Shown here: one piece after another, positions 1 through 7,262 of the stretch
Layout of the letters: the number at the start of each line of letters is the position of its first letter
Position numbering within the stretch: position 1 is the stretch's first letter
Assembly: GCF_900110575.1 (NCBI RefSeq)
Contig: NZ_FOEF01000041.1
Coordinates: 1 to 32,084 of the forward strand
DNA length: 32,084 nucleotides
Source: Amycolatopsis saalfeldensis
GTDB taxonomy: Bacteria; Actinomycetota; Actinomycetes; Mycobacteriales; Pseudonocardiaceae
Reading direction: 5' to 3'
Made by a program: the position numbers and the translations under genes
Notes under the pieces: model-generated
Seen by the model: only the letters and a program-made list of their open reading frames with translations
Database searches by the model: none
Told to the model about the DNA's origin: nothing

Positions 1-3
1 GTC

Positions 4-630
4 ATGCGGTTGCAGGTGGCGTTGGATGTTGTGGATTTGGGTTCGGCGTTGGGGTTGGCGCGTCGGGTGGCGGAGTTTGTGGATATTTTGGAGTTGGGGA
101 CGCCGTTGGTGAAGGCGGCGGGGATGGGTGCGGTGTCGGCGGTGAAGGCGGCGCATCCGGACAAGGTGGTGTTTGTGGATTTGAAGACGGCGGATGCGGG
201 GGAGTTGGAGGCGGGGTTGGCGTTTGAGGCGGGGGCGGATGTGGTGACGGTGATGGGGGTGGCGGATGACGACACGGTGCGGGGTGCGGTGGCGGCGGGG
301 CGGAAGTATGGGAAGGAGGTGGTGGCGGACATGATCGCGGTGACCGAGGGGCGGGTGGCGCGGATGCGGGAGGTGGCGAAGCTGGGGGTGTCGTTCGTGG
401 AGATTCATGCGGGTCTGGATGAGCAGGCCCGGCCGGGGTACAGCATTGACCGGTTGCTGGCGGATGGCCGGGAGGCGGGGGTGGCGTTCTCGATCGCGGG
501 TGGGGTGAAGGCCGCGACGATCGGGGCGGTGCGGGACGCCGGGGCGAGTGTCGCGGTGGTCGGTGGCGGTATCTACAACGCCCCCGACCCCGCCGCCGCC
601 GCCAAGGAACTCAAAAAACTCGCCGCCTGA
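4..630 (+). CDS. hxlA: 3-hexulose-6-phosphate synthase
   Basis: Condenses formaldehyde with ribulose 5-phosphate to D-arabino-3-hexulose 6-phosphate, the fixing step of the RuMP cycle. The 208-residue product starts MRLQVALDVVDL, has the family motifs VDLKTAD (about residues 58-64) and EIHAGLDEQ (about 133-141), and ends in a phosphate-binding SIAGGVK and VVGGGIY pair, as in OMP-decarboxylase superfamily barrels. Length and N-terminus match complete family members, so the gene is probably whole although the window starts 3 bases upstream and its promoter is not visible. The first 130 or so codons favour TTG, GTG, GCG and GGG over the C-ending codons used by every following gene; the last 70 look ordinary. 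Linkage to hxlB, tkt, glpX and pfk makes the call firm. Confidence 0.95.
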   Translation: MRLQVALDVVDLGSALGLARRVAEFVDILELGTPLVKAAGMGAVSAVKAAHPDKVVFVDLKTADAGELEAGLAFEAGADVVTVMGVADDDTVRGAVAAGRKYGKEVVADMIAVTEGRVARMREVAKLGVSFVEIHAGLDEQARPGYSIDRLLADGREAGVAFSIAGGVKAATIGAVRDAGASVAVVGGGIYNAPDPAAAAKELKKLAA

Positions 631-640
631 CAAAGGCGTC

Positions 641-676
641 CCGCCGCGCGCCGGGCCCCTGCTCGGCGCGCGGCGG
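641..676 (+). terminator. Perfect 12-bp inverted repeat between hxlA and tkt
   Basis: Arms 641-652 (CCGCCGCGCGCC) and 665-676 (GGCGCGCGGCGG) are perfectly complementary around a 12-nt loop, 10 bases after the hxlA stop. No T-run follows, so it is either a Rho-independent-like partial terminator or an mRNA-stabilising/processing hairpin that would leave hxlA more abundant than the downstream genes. The structure is seen directly; the role is inferred. Confidence 0.6.
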
Positions 677-745
677 AGACCACCGGTTCCGGCCCGCCTT
701 TCCCGGAATTCACGAAGAAACCGAAATCATCAGGAGTGCGCGTCC

Positions 746-2848
746 ATGGTTGCGAACGAATCCCCTGCCGAGGTAACCCGCCTGACCACCAAGCGGCTCC
801 CGGAAGACTGGACCAGGCTGGACGAGCGCGCGGTGGACACCGTCCGCGTGCTGGCCGCGGACGCGGTCGAGGAGTGCGGGAGCGGGCACCCGGGCACGGC
901 CATGAGCCTCGCGCCGGTCGCTTACGCGTTGTTCCAACGGGTTCTGCGGCACGACCCGGACGATCCGGAGTGGCTCGGACGGGACCGGTTCGTGCTCTCC
1001 GCCGGGCATTCGAGCCTCACCCTGTACATCCAGCTGTTCCTGTCCGGCTACGGCCTCGAGCTGGACGACCTGAAGGCCTTGCGCAAGTGGGGTTCGCTGA
1101 CCCCGGGCCACCCCGAGTACGGGCACACCGCGGGCGTGGAGATCACCACCGGCCCGCTCGGCCAGGGGCTGGCCGGCGCGGTCGGCATGGCGATGGCGGC
1201 ACGGCGCGAGCGCGGCCTGTTCGACCCGGACGCCGAGCCGGGCACGAGCGTGTTCGACCACCGGATCTACGTGATCGCCTCGGACGGCGACATCGAGGAG
1301 GGCGTCACCTCCGAGGCTTCGTCGCTGGCCGGGACCCAGCAGCTGGGCAACCTCACCGTGGTCTACGACAGCAACGAAATCTCCATTGAGGACGACACCC
1401 GCATCGCGCTGTCCGAGGACACCGCGAAGCGCTACGAAGCCTATGGCTGGCACGTTCTCACCGTGGACGGCGGCGAGGACGTCGCCGGATTCCTCGACGC
1501 GATCGAGCAGGCCAAGGCCGAGACCGCCCGCCCCACCCTGATCGTCCTGCGCACGGTGATCGGCTACCCCGCGCCGACGAAGATGAACACCGGCGGCGTG
1601 CACGGCGCCGCACTCGGCTCGGACGAGCTCGGCGCGGTCAAGCGCGCCCTGGGCTTCGACCCGGAGCGGCGTTTCCAGGTCGACGGCGAGGTTCTGCGGC
1701 ATGCTCGCGAGGCGGCCGCGCGGGGCCGGGCCGACCACGAGAAGTGGCAGCTCGAATTCGATGCCTGGGCGCAGGACAACCCGGAGCGCAAGGTGCTGCT
1801 GGACCGGCTCGGCAAGCGCGAGCTGCCCGCCGGCTGGGCCGACGACCTGCCGGTGTGGGAGGCGGACGGGAAGGGTGTCGCCACCCGCAAGGCGTCGGCG
1901 GCGGTGCTCGCCAAGCTGGGCGAGGTGCTGCCCGAGCTCTGGGGCGGTTCGGCGGACCTGGCGGAGAGCAACAACACCACGATCAAGGGCGCGGATTCCT
2001 TCGGCCCGGCCGAAATCTCCACGGACGCCTGGACCGCCCAGCCCTACGGGCGCACGCTGCACTTCGGCATCCGCGAGCACGCGATGGGGTCGATCCTCAA
2101 CGGTATCGCGCTGCACGGCGGGACCCGTCCGTACGGCGGCACCTTCCTCATCTTCAGCGACTACATGCGCCCGGCGGTGCGGCTGGCCGCGCTGATGCGG
2201 CTGCCGGTCGTCTACGTGTGGACGCACGACTCGATCGGCCTCGGCGAGGACGGCCCGACGCACCAGCCCGTCGAGCACCTGGCGTCGCTGCGCGCGATTC
2301 CCGGGATGTCGATGGCGCGCCCGGCGGACGCGAACGAGACCGCGTACGCCTGGAAGGCCGCGCTGGAGGACACCGGCGGCCCGACCGGGCTGGCGTTGAC
2401 CCGGCAGAACGTGCCGACGCTCGCGGGTACCTCGGCCGAGGGCGTGGCGCGCGGCGGCTACGTGCTCGCGGAGGCGTCGACCGGTACGCCCGAGGTGGTC
2501 CTCATCGGCACCGGGTCCGAGGTCCAGCTGGCGGTGGCGGCCCGGGAAGTCCTTGAGGCGGAAGGGATCGGCACCCGGGTCGTGTCCATGCCGTGCGTGG
2601 AGTGGTTCGACCGGCAGGACCGGGCGTACTGGGAAGAAGTGCTGCCCCCGGAGGTACGCGCGCGGGTGGCCGTCGAAGCGGGTATCGCGCAGCCGTGGCA
2701 CCGGTTCGTCGGCGACGCCGGCGAGGTCGTGTCGCTGGAGCACTTCGGCGCTTCGGCGGACTTCAAGACTCTGTACCGCGAATTCGGCATCACCGCCGAA
2801 GCCGTGGCGGAAGCCGCGCGCCGAAGCGTGCGCTCGGTCCGGCCGTGA
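746..2848 (+). CDS. tkt: Transketolase
   Basis: Thiamine-diphosphate enzyme that moves two-carbon units between sugar phosphates and regenerates ribulose 5-phosphate in the RuMP cycle. The 700-residue protein has the ThDP-binding N-terminal half (SGHPGTAMSLAP near residue 45, the GPLGQGLAGAVGMA stretch, and the Mg-binding GDGDIEEG-like segment SDGDIEEGVTSEA), the middle pyrimidine domain (GIREHAMGSILNGIALHGG, then the HDSIGLGEDGPTHQPVEHL signature) and the C-terminal domain (GTGSEVQLA). ATG at 746 is chosen because CAGGAG lies 9 bases upstream and the family N-terminus begins there; the frame is open back to 548 but that part is unlike transketolase. It follows hxlA after the hairpin at 641-676. 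It is a dedicated RuMP-linked copy; a housekeeping copy elsewhere is likely. Confidence 0.96.
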   Translation: MVANESPAEVTRLTTKRLPEDWTRLDERAVDTVRVLAADAVEECGSGHPGTAMSLAPVAYALFQRVLRHDPDDPEWLGRDRFVLSAGHSSLTLYIQLFLSGYGLELDDLKALRKWGSLTPGHPEYGHTAGVEITTGPLGQGLAGAVGMAMAARRERGLFDPDAEPGTSVFDHRIYVIASDGDIEEGVTSEASSLAGTQQLGNLTVVYDSNEISIEDDTRIALSEDTAKRYEAYGWHVLTVDGGEDVAGFLDAIEQAKAETARPTLIVLRTVIGYPAPTKMNTGGVHGAALGSDELGAVKRALGFDPERRFQVDGEVLRHAREAAARGRADHEKWQLEFDAWAQDNPERKVLLDRLGKRELPAGWADDLPVWEADGKGVATRKASAAVLAKLGEVLPELWGGSADLAESNNTTIKGADSFGPAEISTDAWTAQPYGRTLHFGIREHAMGSILNGIALHGGTRPYGGTFLIFSDYMRPAVRLAALMRLPVVYVWTHDSIGLGEDGPTHQPVEHLASLRAIPGMSMARPADANETAYAWKAALEDTGGPTGLALTRQNVPTLAGTSAEGVARGGYVLAEASTGTPEVVLIGTGSEVQLAVAAREVLEAEGIGTRVVSMPCVEWFDRQDRAYWEEVLPPEVRARVAVEAGIAQPWHRFVGDAGEVVSLEHFGASADFKTLYREFGITAEAVAEAARRSVRSVRP

Positions 2849-2872
2849 TGTCCGGCATTATTCGTCATCCCA

Positions 2873-2895
2873 ATCAGGGGATAGATTTTCCTGAT
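2873..2895 (+). promoter_or_regulatory. ATCAGG-CCTGAT dyad in tkt-hxlB gap
   Basis: The 169-bp gap between tkt and hxlB is poorer in GC than its surroundings and contains ATCAGG (2873-2878) and CCTGAT (2890-2895) as an inverted repeat around an AT-rich 11-bp centre. The following bases TTCCTGATGCC (2888-2898) recur as an identical 11-mer at 3624-3634, just before glpX. It may be an operator or internal promoter region for the hxlB part of the operon. No clear -35/-10 pair was found. Confidence 0.3.
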
Positions 2896-3017
2896 GCCGC
2901 AAGCCTTGCTGGCCGCCTGTGGGTAGCGAATCCTTGTGGTCTAAGCAGATTTGTCCGCGCGATGGCCGCGCAGGTGACGCAGGCAGGTCATCCGCCCGCG
3001 AGTGGAGGAAGATCTCG

Positions 3018-3605
3018 TTGACGAAGACGATTCCCCAGGAGTTCGACGACAGCCTTTTCGCCGGCGCGACCCGCGCCGTGGTCGGGGAGGTGGACCGGGT
3101 GAGCGCGGCGGTGCAGCCCGGGTCCTGGATCCGGGCGGGCGCGATGCTGCTCAAGGCGCCGGCGGTGTTCACCATCGGTACCGGGCGGAGCGGGCTCGCG
3201 CTGCAGATGGCCGCGATGCGGTTCATGCACCTCGGACTTCCCACGCACGTCGTCGGCGAGGTGACGGCCCCGGCCATCGGCGAGCGCGACGTGCTGGTGG
3301 CGGCATCGGGCTCCGGCTCGACCGCCCGGGTGGTGCGGGCCGCGCAGACCGCTCGCGACCAGGGCGCCAACGTGGTCGCGCTGACCACCGCGCCGGATTC
3401 GGCGCTGGGCAAGATCGCCACCGAGGTGCTCGTCATCCCGGCCGCGGACAAGCAGGACTTCGACGGCAAGGCCTCCGTCCAGTACGCCGGCAGCCTGTTC
3501 GAGCAGTCCGTTCTCCTGATCACGGACTCGCTGTTCCACGCGCTGTGGCAGACCAGCGGCACCCAGGCCCGTGAACTGTGGCGGCTCCACGCGAATCTCG
3601 AATAG
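3018..3605 (+). CDS. hxlB: 6-phospho-3-hexuloisomerase
   Basis: Isomerises hexulose 6-phosphate to fructose 6-phosphate, completing formaldehyde fixation begun by HxlA. It is a SIS-fold protein: FTIGTGRSGLALQMAAMRFMHLG near residues 50-72, VLVAASGSGSTARVV near 92-106 and VVALTT near 118 are the sugar-phosphate-binding segments. The start is set to TTG at 3018 because GGAGGA (3004-3009) sits 8 bases upstream and the resulting 195 residues match family length; the frame stays open to 2919 but without family-like sequence. Its separation from hxlA by tkt, rather than being adjacent or fused, is a less common order. Confidence 0.93.
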   Translation: MTKTIPQEFDDSLFAGATRAVVGEVDRVSAAVQPGSWIRAGAMLLKAPAVFTIGTGRSGLALQMAAMRFMHLGLPTHVVGEVTAPAIGERDVLVAASGSGSTARVVRAAQTARDQGANVVALTTAPDSALGKIATEVLVIPAADKQDFDGKASVQYAGSLFEQSVLLITDSLFHALWQTSGTQARELWRLHANLE

Positions 3606-3656
3606 CCGTCGCGCGAGCTCTCATTCCTGATGCCACAGACAAAATTGGAGCTGGAC

Positions 3657-4595
3657 ATGCGCGTTGACATCCACGCACTGGAGGCGGTGGCGCTGGCCGC
3701 CACCCGCAGCGCCGCCGTGGCCAGCTATGCCTGGGCCGGCCGGTACGACCAGAAAGCCGCCGACGCGGCCGCCACCAAGGCGATGCGCGAGGCGCTGGCG
3801 GAGGCGCCCGGCCGGGGGACCGTGGTCATCGGGGAGGGCGAGAAGGACGACGCCCCGATGCTGTTCAACGGCGAAGTCGTCGGCACCGGCAACGGCCCGG
3901 ATTTCGACATCGCCGTCGACCCGCTGGAAGGAACTTCCTTCTGCGCCAAGGATCTGCCGGGTTCCCTGGCGACGATCGCGTTCGGCGAGCCGGGCACGCT
4001 CTGGTCGCCGGGGCCCGGGTTCTACATGGACAAGATCGTGGTGCCCCCGCGGGCGAAGGACGTCATCGACCTCGACGACCCGCCCGAGCGCACGCTGGCG
4101 AACGTCGCCGCCGCGCTCGGCAAGAAGGTCGGGGACCTGCGCGTGATGATCATGGACAAGCCGCGGCACAAGAACCTGATCGCCCGGGTGCTGCAGGCCG
4201 GTGCGGCGGTGCAGACTCCGGCGGGCGGCGATGTCGGCGGCAGCCTGGCGGTGCTCCTGCCGACGCTCGACGTCGACCTGCTCCTCGGCGTCGGCGGCAC
4301 GCCGGAAGGCGTGATGACCGCGGCGGCGGTCCGCGCGCTGGGCGGCGGGATGCTGGGCCGCCTCGCCCCGCAACGGGTCGAGGAAGCGGACGCGATCCGC
4401 GCGGCGGGGATGCCGATCGACCGGGTCTACGAATGTGCCGAACTCGCCGCCGGCGACGCGTTCTTCGTGGCCACCGGGGTCACCGGGGGAACCCTTCTCG
4501 ATCGCCCCCGCACCGCGGACGGAACGACCACCTGCGCATCGCTCCTGATCTCCAGGGGCGAGATCCGCTACCTCACGCACACGACCTTCGAGTGA
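3657..4595 (+). CDS. glpX: Class II fructose-1,6-bisphosphatase (GlpX type)
   Basis: Hydrolyses fructose 1,6-bisphosphate, and in some members sedoheptulose 1,7-bisphosphate, supplying the rearrangement phase of the RuMP cycle. Metal/phosphate motifs are visible: GEGEKDDAPML from residue 59 and DPLEGTS from residue 88; the C-terminal half has GVGGTPEGVMTAAAVRALGG, a GlpX hallmark. ATG 3657 is preferred because GGAG (3647-3650) lies 6 bases before it and the family starts here; an upstream ATG at 3630 would add 9 residues. It gives 312 residues. It lies 51 bases after hxlB and 31 before pfk, clearly the same operon. Whether it also acts on sedoheptulose bisphosphate cannot be told from sequence. 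Confidence 0.93.
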   Translation: MRVDIHALEAVALAATRSAAVASYAWAGRYDQKAADAAATKAMREALAEAPGRGTVVIGEGEKDDAPMLFNGEVVGTGNGPDFDIAVDPLEGTSFCAKDLPGSLATIAFGEPGTLWSPGPGFYMDKIVVPPRAKDVIDLDDPPERTLANVAAALGKKVGDLRVMIMDKPRHKNLIARVLQAGAAVQTPAGGDVGGSLAVLLPTLDVDLLLGVGGTPEGVMTAAAVRALGGGMLGRLAPQRVEEADAIRAAGMPIDRVYECAELAAGDAFFVATGVTGGTLLDRPRTADGTTTCASLLISRGEIRYLTHTTFE

Positions 4596-4626
4596 CGACC
4601 GACATGCGCACGACCAGGGAGATTCG

Positions 4627-6006
4627 GTGACGCTGCAGCTGGACGACCTCCGCGTTCGCCATCTCGGCGAGTGTCGTTACGATTCGCCGCTCGCCGAGAT
4701 GCTGTCCACCAAACAGACCTCTCCGCACTACGTCGCGGAAGGCGACCGGGTCCTGCTCGAGGACACCGTGTCCATGCTCGCCGAGCACCGCCTCCCGCCC
4801 GCGCGCGTGCCGAGCTTCGAAGGCGCGGGCCCGCGCCGCAAGATCTACTTCGACCCCGCCCGCGTCACCGCCGGGATCGTCACCTGCGGAGGGCTGTGCC
4901 CCGGGCTGAACAACGTGATCCGCGGTCTCGTCCAGGAACTCGCGGTGCATTACAAGGTGAAGCGGATCCTGGGCTTCCGGAACGGCCTGCGCGGGCTGAC
5001 CGCCGAACACCGGCACGACACCGTCGAACTGACGCCCGCGCACGTCCGCGGCATCCACAAGGACGGCGGCACCATCCTGGGCAGCTCGCGCGGCGGCCAG
5101 GACGCCGAAGAGATGGTCGACAGCCTCGTCCTGCGGGGCGTCGACATCATGTTCGTCATCGGCGGCGACGGCGGGATGCGCGCCGCGACGTACCTCAGCG
5201 ACGCGATCCGGGCGCGGGGCCTCGACATCGCGGTCATCGGCGTGCCGAAGACGATCGACAACGACCTGCCCTTCACCGACCAGTCGTTCGGGTTCCAGAG
5301 CGCGTTCGCCCGGGCGACCGACTTCATCGCGTCGGTCTCGGTGGAAGCCGCGTCGAGCCCGAACGGCGTCGGGATCGTCAAGCTGATGGGCCGGCACTCC
5401 GGGTTCATCGCCAGCTACGCCGCACTGGCCGCCAACGGCGCGGACATCGTGCTGATCCCGGAGATCCCCTTCGCGTTCGAGGGACCGGACGGCCTGCTCG
5501 CCCACGTCGAGCAGCGCGTGCGGGCGAAGGGGCACGTGGTGATCGTCCTCGCCGAAGGGGCCGGGCAGGATCTGCTCGACCAGCCCGGCCCGCAGCGGAA
5601 CGGGCGCGGCACGGACGCGTCGGGCAACGTCAAGCTCGGCAACGTGGGGGAGCTGCTCAAAGAGCGCATCGCCGCGCACTTGGCCGCGGCCGGCCTTGCT
5701 CCCACGATGCGTTACATCGACCCGAGCTACTCGATCCGGAGCATCGCGGCCAACGCCTACGACAGCGTCTACTGCCTGCGACTGGCGCACGCCGCGGTGC
5801 ACGCCGCCATGGCGGGCCGCACCGCGGCCGCGGTCGCCCGCTGGCGGCGGCGCTTCGTGCACGTCCCGCTGTCCCTGATGACCAGCCGCCGCAACCAGGT
5901 CGACCCCGACGGCGACCTGTGGATGTCGGTGCTGGAAACCACCTGCCAGCCGGCCGCGTTCGGTTCCCAGCCGGACCGGGAGAAGGTGCGCACGGGCTTT
6001 TGCTGA
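4627..6006 (+). CDS. pfk: 6-phosphofructokinase, long plant-like ATP type
   Basis: Phosphorylates fructose 6-phosphate to the 1,6-bisphosphate in the RuMP cleavage branch. The 459-residue product has a long N-terminal extension before the core (GGLCPGLNNVIRGLV), then IGGDGG with Gly182 in the ATP/PPi-discriminating position and PKTIDND at residues 207-213 with catalytic Asp211. Gly at the first site with Lys in PKTIDND is the combination known from ATP-dependent enzymes of the plant/'X' clade; PPi enzymes carry GGDD. So I predict ATP use, unlike the PPi-PFK known from the methylotroph Amycolatopsis methanolica. The start is GTG 4627 with AGGGAG about 6 bases upstream. It is the last gene of the RuMP operon and meets a gene on the other strand 12 bases later. 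Confidence 0.9.
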   Translation: MTLQLDDLRVRHLGECRYDSPLAEMLSTKQTSPHYVAEGDRVLLEDTVSMLAEHRLPPARVPSFEGAGPRRKIYFDPARVTAGIVTCGGLCPGLNNVIRGLVQELAVHYKVKRILGFRNGLRGLTAEHRHDTVELTPAHVRGIHKDGGTILGSSRGGQDAEEMVDSLVLRGVDIMFVIGGDGGMRAATYLSDAIRARGLDIAVIGVPKTIDNDLPFTDQSFGFQSAFARATDFIASVSVEAASSPNGVGIVKLMGRHSGFIASYAALAANGADIVLIPEIPFAFEGPDGLLAHVEQRVRAKGHVVIVLAEGAGQDLLDQPGPQRNGRGTDASGNVKLGNVGELLKERIAAHLAAAGLAPTMRYIDPSYSIRSIAANAYDSVYCLRLAHAAVHAAMAGRTAAAVARWRRRFVHVPLSLMTSRRNQVDPDGDLWMSVLETTCQPAAFGSQPDREKVRTGFC

Positions 6007-6018
6007 GCCTCGCCGCGT

Positions 6019-6666
6019 TCACATTCCGTGCGCGGTGACGTCGTCGAAGCGGAAGTCGAGCTCATCGCGGACGGCGATCACCCCGCGCACGCGCTGTGCC
6101 GCCTGAACTGCTTGCTCGACAACGCTTCTCAGCCCGACAGTGCCGGTGAGCGTGACGATGCCCTCGACGACCTGAACGCCGATGTCCGCCGGCGCAACGG
6201 CTTCGGCCTCGGCCTGGATGTCGGCGTCCGACCGCAGAAACGCGGACAGGGCGTCGTGGTGGGACAGCAGCCCGACCAGCCGGGCATTCCGGTCCACCAC
6301 GCAGAGCTGGGCCGACTTGGCGTCGGCGAGCCGCCGGAGCGCCACGTGCAGGGGCGCGTCGGCGTCCACAGTGGGCGCGGGTGCCGTCATCAGCTCGGCG
6401 GCAGTGCACGCACCGGCCTTCCGCCACCGGCTCCGGCGGCGCGGCCTGCCGAGGGCGGGCAGCCGGTCCGCGCCGCCGTGGAACTCGCGCTTGGCCGCCA
6501 CGTCGGCCGCGGTGACGAGCCCGATCGGCCGGCCGGCCGGATCGAGGACCGGCACCGCCGGCAACCCGTGTTCCAGCAGCGCCGAGACCAGCTCGCGGAA
6601 CGAGGTGTCGCGCCCGGCCGCGACGACCTGGCGCGCCATCACATCGGCTACTCGCTGATCGCACAT
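6019..6666 (-). CDS. CBS-CBS-BON domain protein
   Basis: A 215-residue soluble protein with two CBS domains (about residues 8-60 and 88-145), which usually bind adenine nucleotides, and a C-terminal BON domain (about 150-208, IGVQVVEGIVTLTGTVGLRSVVEQAVQAAQRVRGVIAV). The first CBS holds LPAVPVLDPAGRPIGLVTAADV, the second AQLCVVDRNARLVGLLSHHDAL. Such proteins are common in actinomycetes and are thought to be energy/stress sensors; the partner is unknown. It lies 19 bases downstream of the VOC gene on the same strand, probably in one transcript, and converges with the pfk gene. Confidence 0.85.
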   Translation of the reverse strand: MCDQRVADVMARQVVAAGRDTSFRELVSALLEHGLPAVPVLDPAGRPIGLVTAADVAAKREFHGGADRLPALGRPRRRSRWRKAGACTAAELMTAPAPTVDADAPLHVALRRLADAKSAQLCVVDRNARLVGLLSHHDALSAFLRSDADIQAEAEAVAPADIGVQVVEGIVTLTGTVGLRSVVEQAVQAAQRVRGVIAVRDELDFRFDDVTAHGM

Positions 6667-6685
6667 GGCTTTCCCCGGGGCGTGG

Positions 6686-7084
6686 TCATTCGGGGCCGGT
6701 GAAGAACTCGAGCGGGATGTTGTCCGGGTCGCGGAAGGAAACGCCGCTGCCGTAGTGCGCTTTCTTCACCCCGCCGTGCCGGATGCCGAGCTCGTCCAGC
6801 TTCCTGGCCCACTCCGCCAGTTCGGCCGGCGACCCGACCGCGAACCCGACGTGGTCCAGCCCGGTGCGGCGTTCGTCCGCCCGGTCCCGGGTTTCCCGGC
6901 CGAGGTGCGTGTGCAGCCCGAAGAGCATGCCGCCGTCGAGCGCGAAGACCGTGTGGTGGAACTCGCCGCCTTCTTCGTCCTCGTCCAGGACCGGCCCGGC
7001 GCCGAACAGCTTCGTGTACCACTCGATGCTGCGCGGAAGATCGGACACGGTGATCGCGACGTGCTGCAAACCTGGGAAACCCAT
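6686..7084 (-). CDS. VOC-fold (glyoxalase/bleomycin-resistance-like) protein
   Basis: A single-domain vicinal-oxygen-chelate protein of 132 residues. It starts MGFPGLQHVAITVSDL, with the usual HVAI..SDL opening and WYTKLFGAG, and continues with GLDHVGFAV near residue 75 and SFRDPDNIPLEFF at the end, giving His and Glu metal-ligand candidates (H8, H77 region, E in IPLEFF). The start is the methionine beside the VOC opening, with GAAGG a few bases upstream; the same frame is open well upstream but reads as low-complexity sequence. It is a small-molecule lyase, isomerase or binding protein; the substrate is unknown. It is probably co-transcribed with the CBS-BON gene. Confidence 0.85.
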   Translation of the reverse strand: MGFPGLQHVAITVSDLPRSIEWYTKLFGAGPVLDEDEEGGEFHHTVFALDGGMLFGLHTHLGRETRDRADERRTGLDHVGFAVGSPAELAEWARKLDELGIRHGGVKKAHYGSGVSFRDPDNIPLEFFTGPE

Positions 7085-7228
7085 CTGCACCCCTTCGTGC
7101 GCCGGTGTGCCCGCCCGGCCTGCGGGCACACCGGTGTTCTTACCAGCCGTCAGGCGGCCGGAGCCCGCTCGATCGAACGGGCGGCGGCGCGCGCGGGACG
7201 AACGGGGGCCGGGATCGAACGAGCGGGG

Positions 7229-7248
7229 CACGAGATCTCGAGCTCGTG
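7229..7248 (-). terminator. Possible hairpin after the LuxR/IniR-like gene
   Basis: CACGAG (7229-7234) and CTCGTG (7243-7248) pair around an 8-nt loop 14 bases beyond the stop of the minus-strand regulator; the inner bases include CGAGATCTCG, itself a palindrome. No T-run follows. The rest of the 178-bp gap (7085-7262) shows no other structure and must carry any promoter for the VOC gene. Confidence 0.3.
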
Positions 7249-7262
7249 TTCGGCTGCCTGGT

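Noticed and set aside
548..745. N-terminal extension of the transketolase frame
   Set aside because: The 66 extra codons overlap the end of hxlA and the hairpin, do not resemble transketolase, and a good ribosome site precedes ATG 746.
710..2743. Long open frame antisense to transketolase
   Set aside because: Mirror of the high-GC codon pattern; no recognisable domain, while the sense strand encodes a complete enzyme. The same applies to the long antisense frames at 4573-5862, 6783-9671 and 17957-19807.
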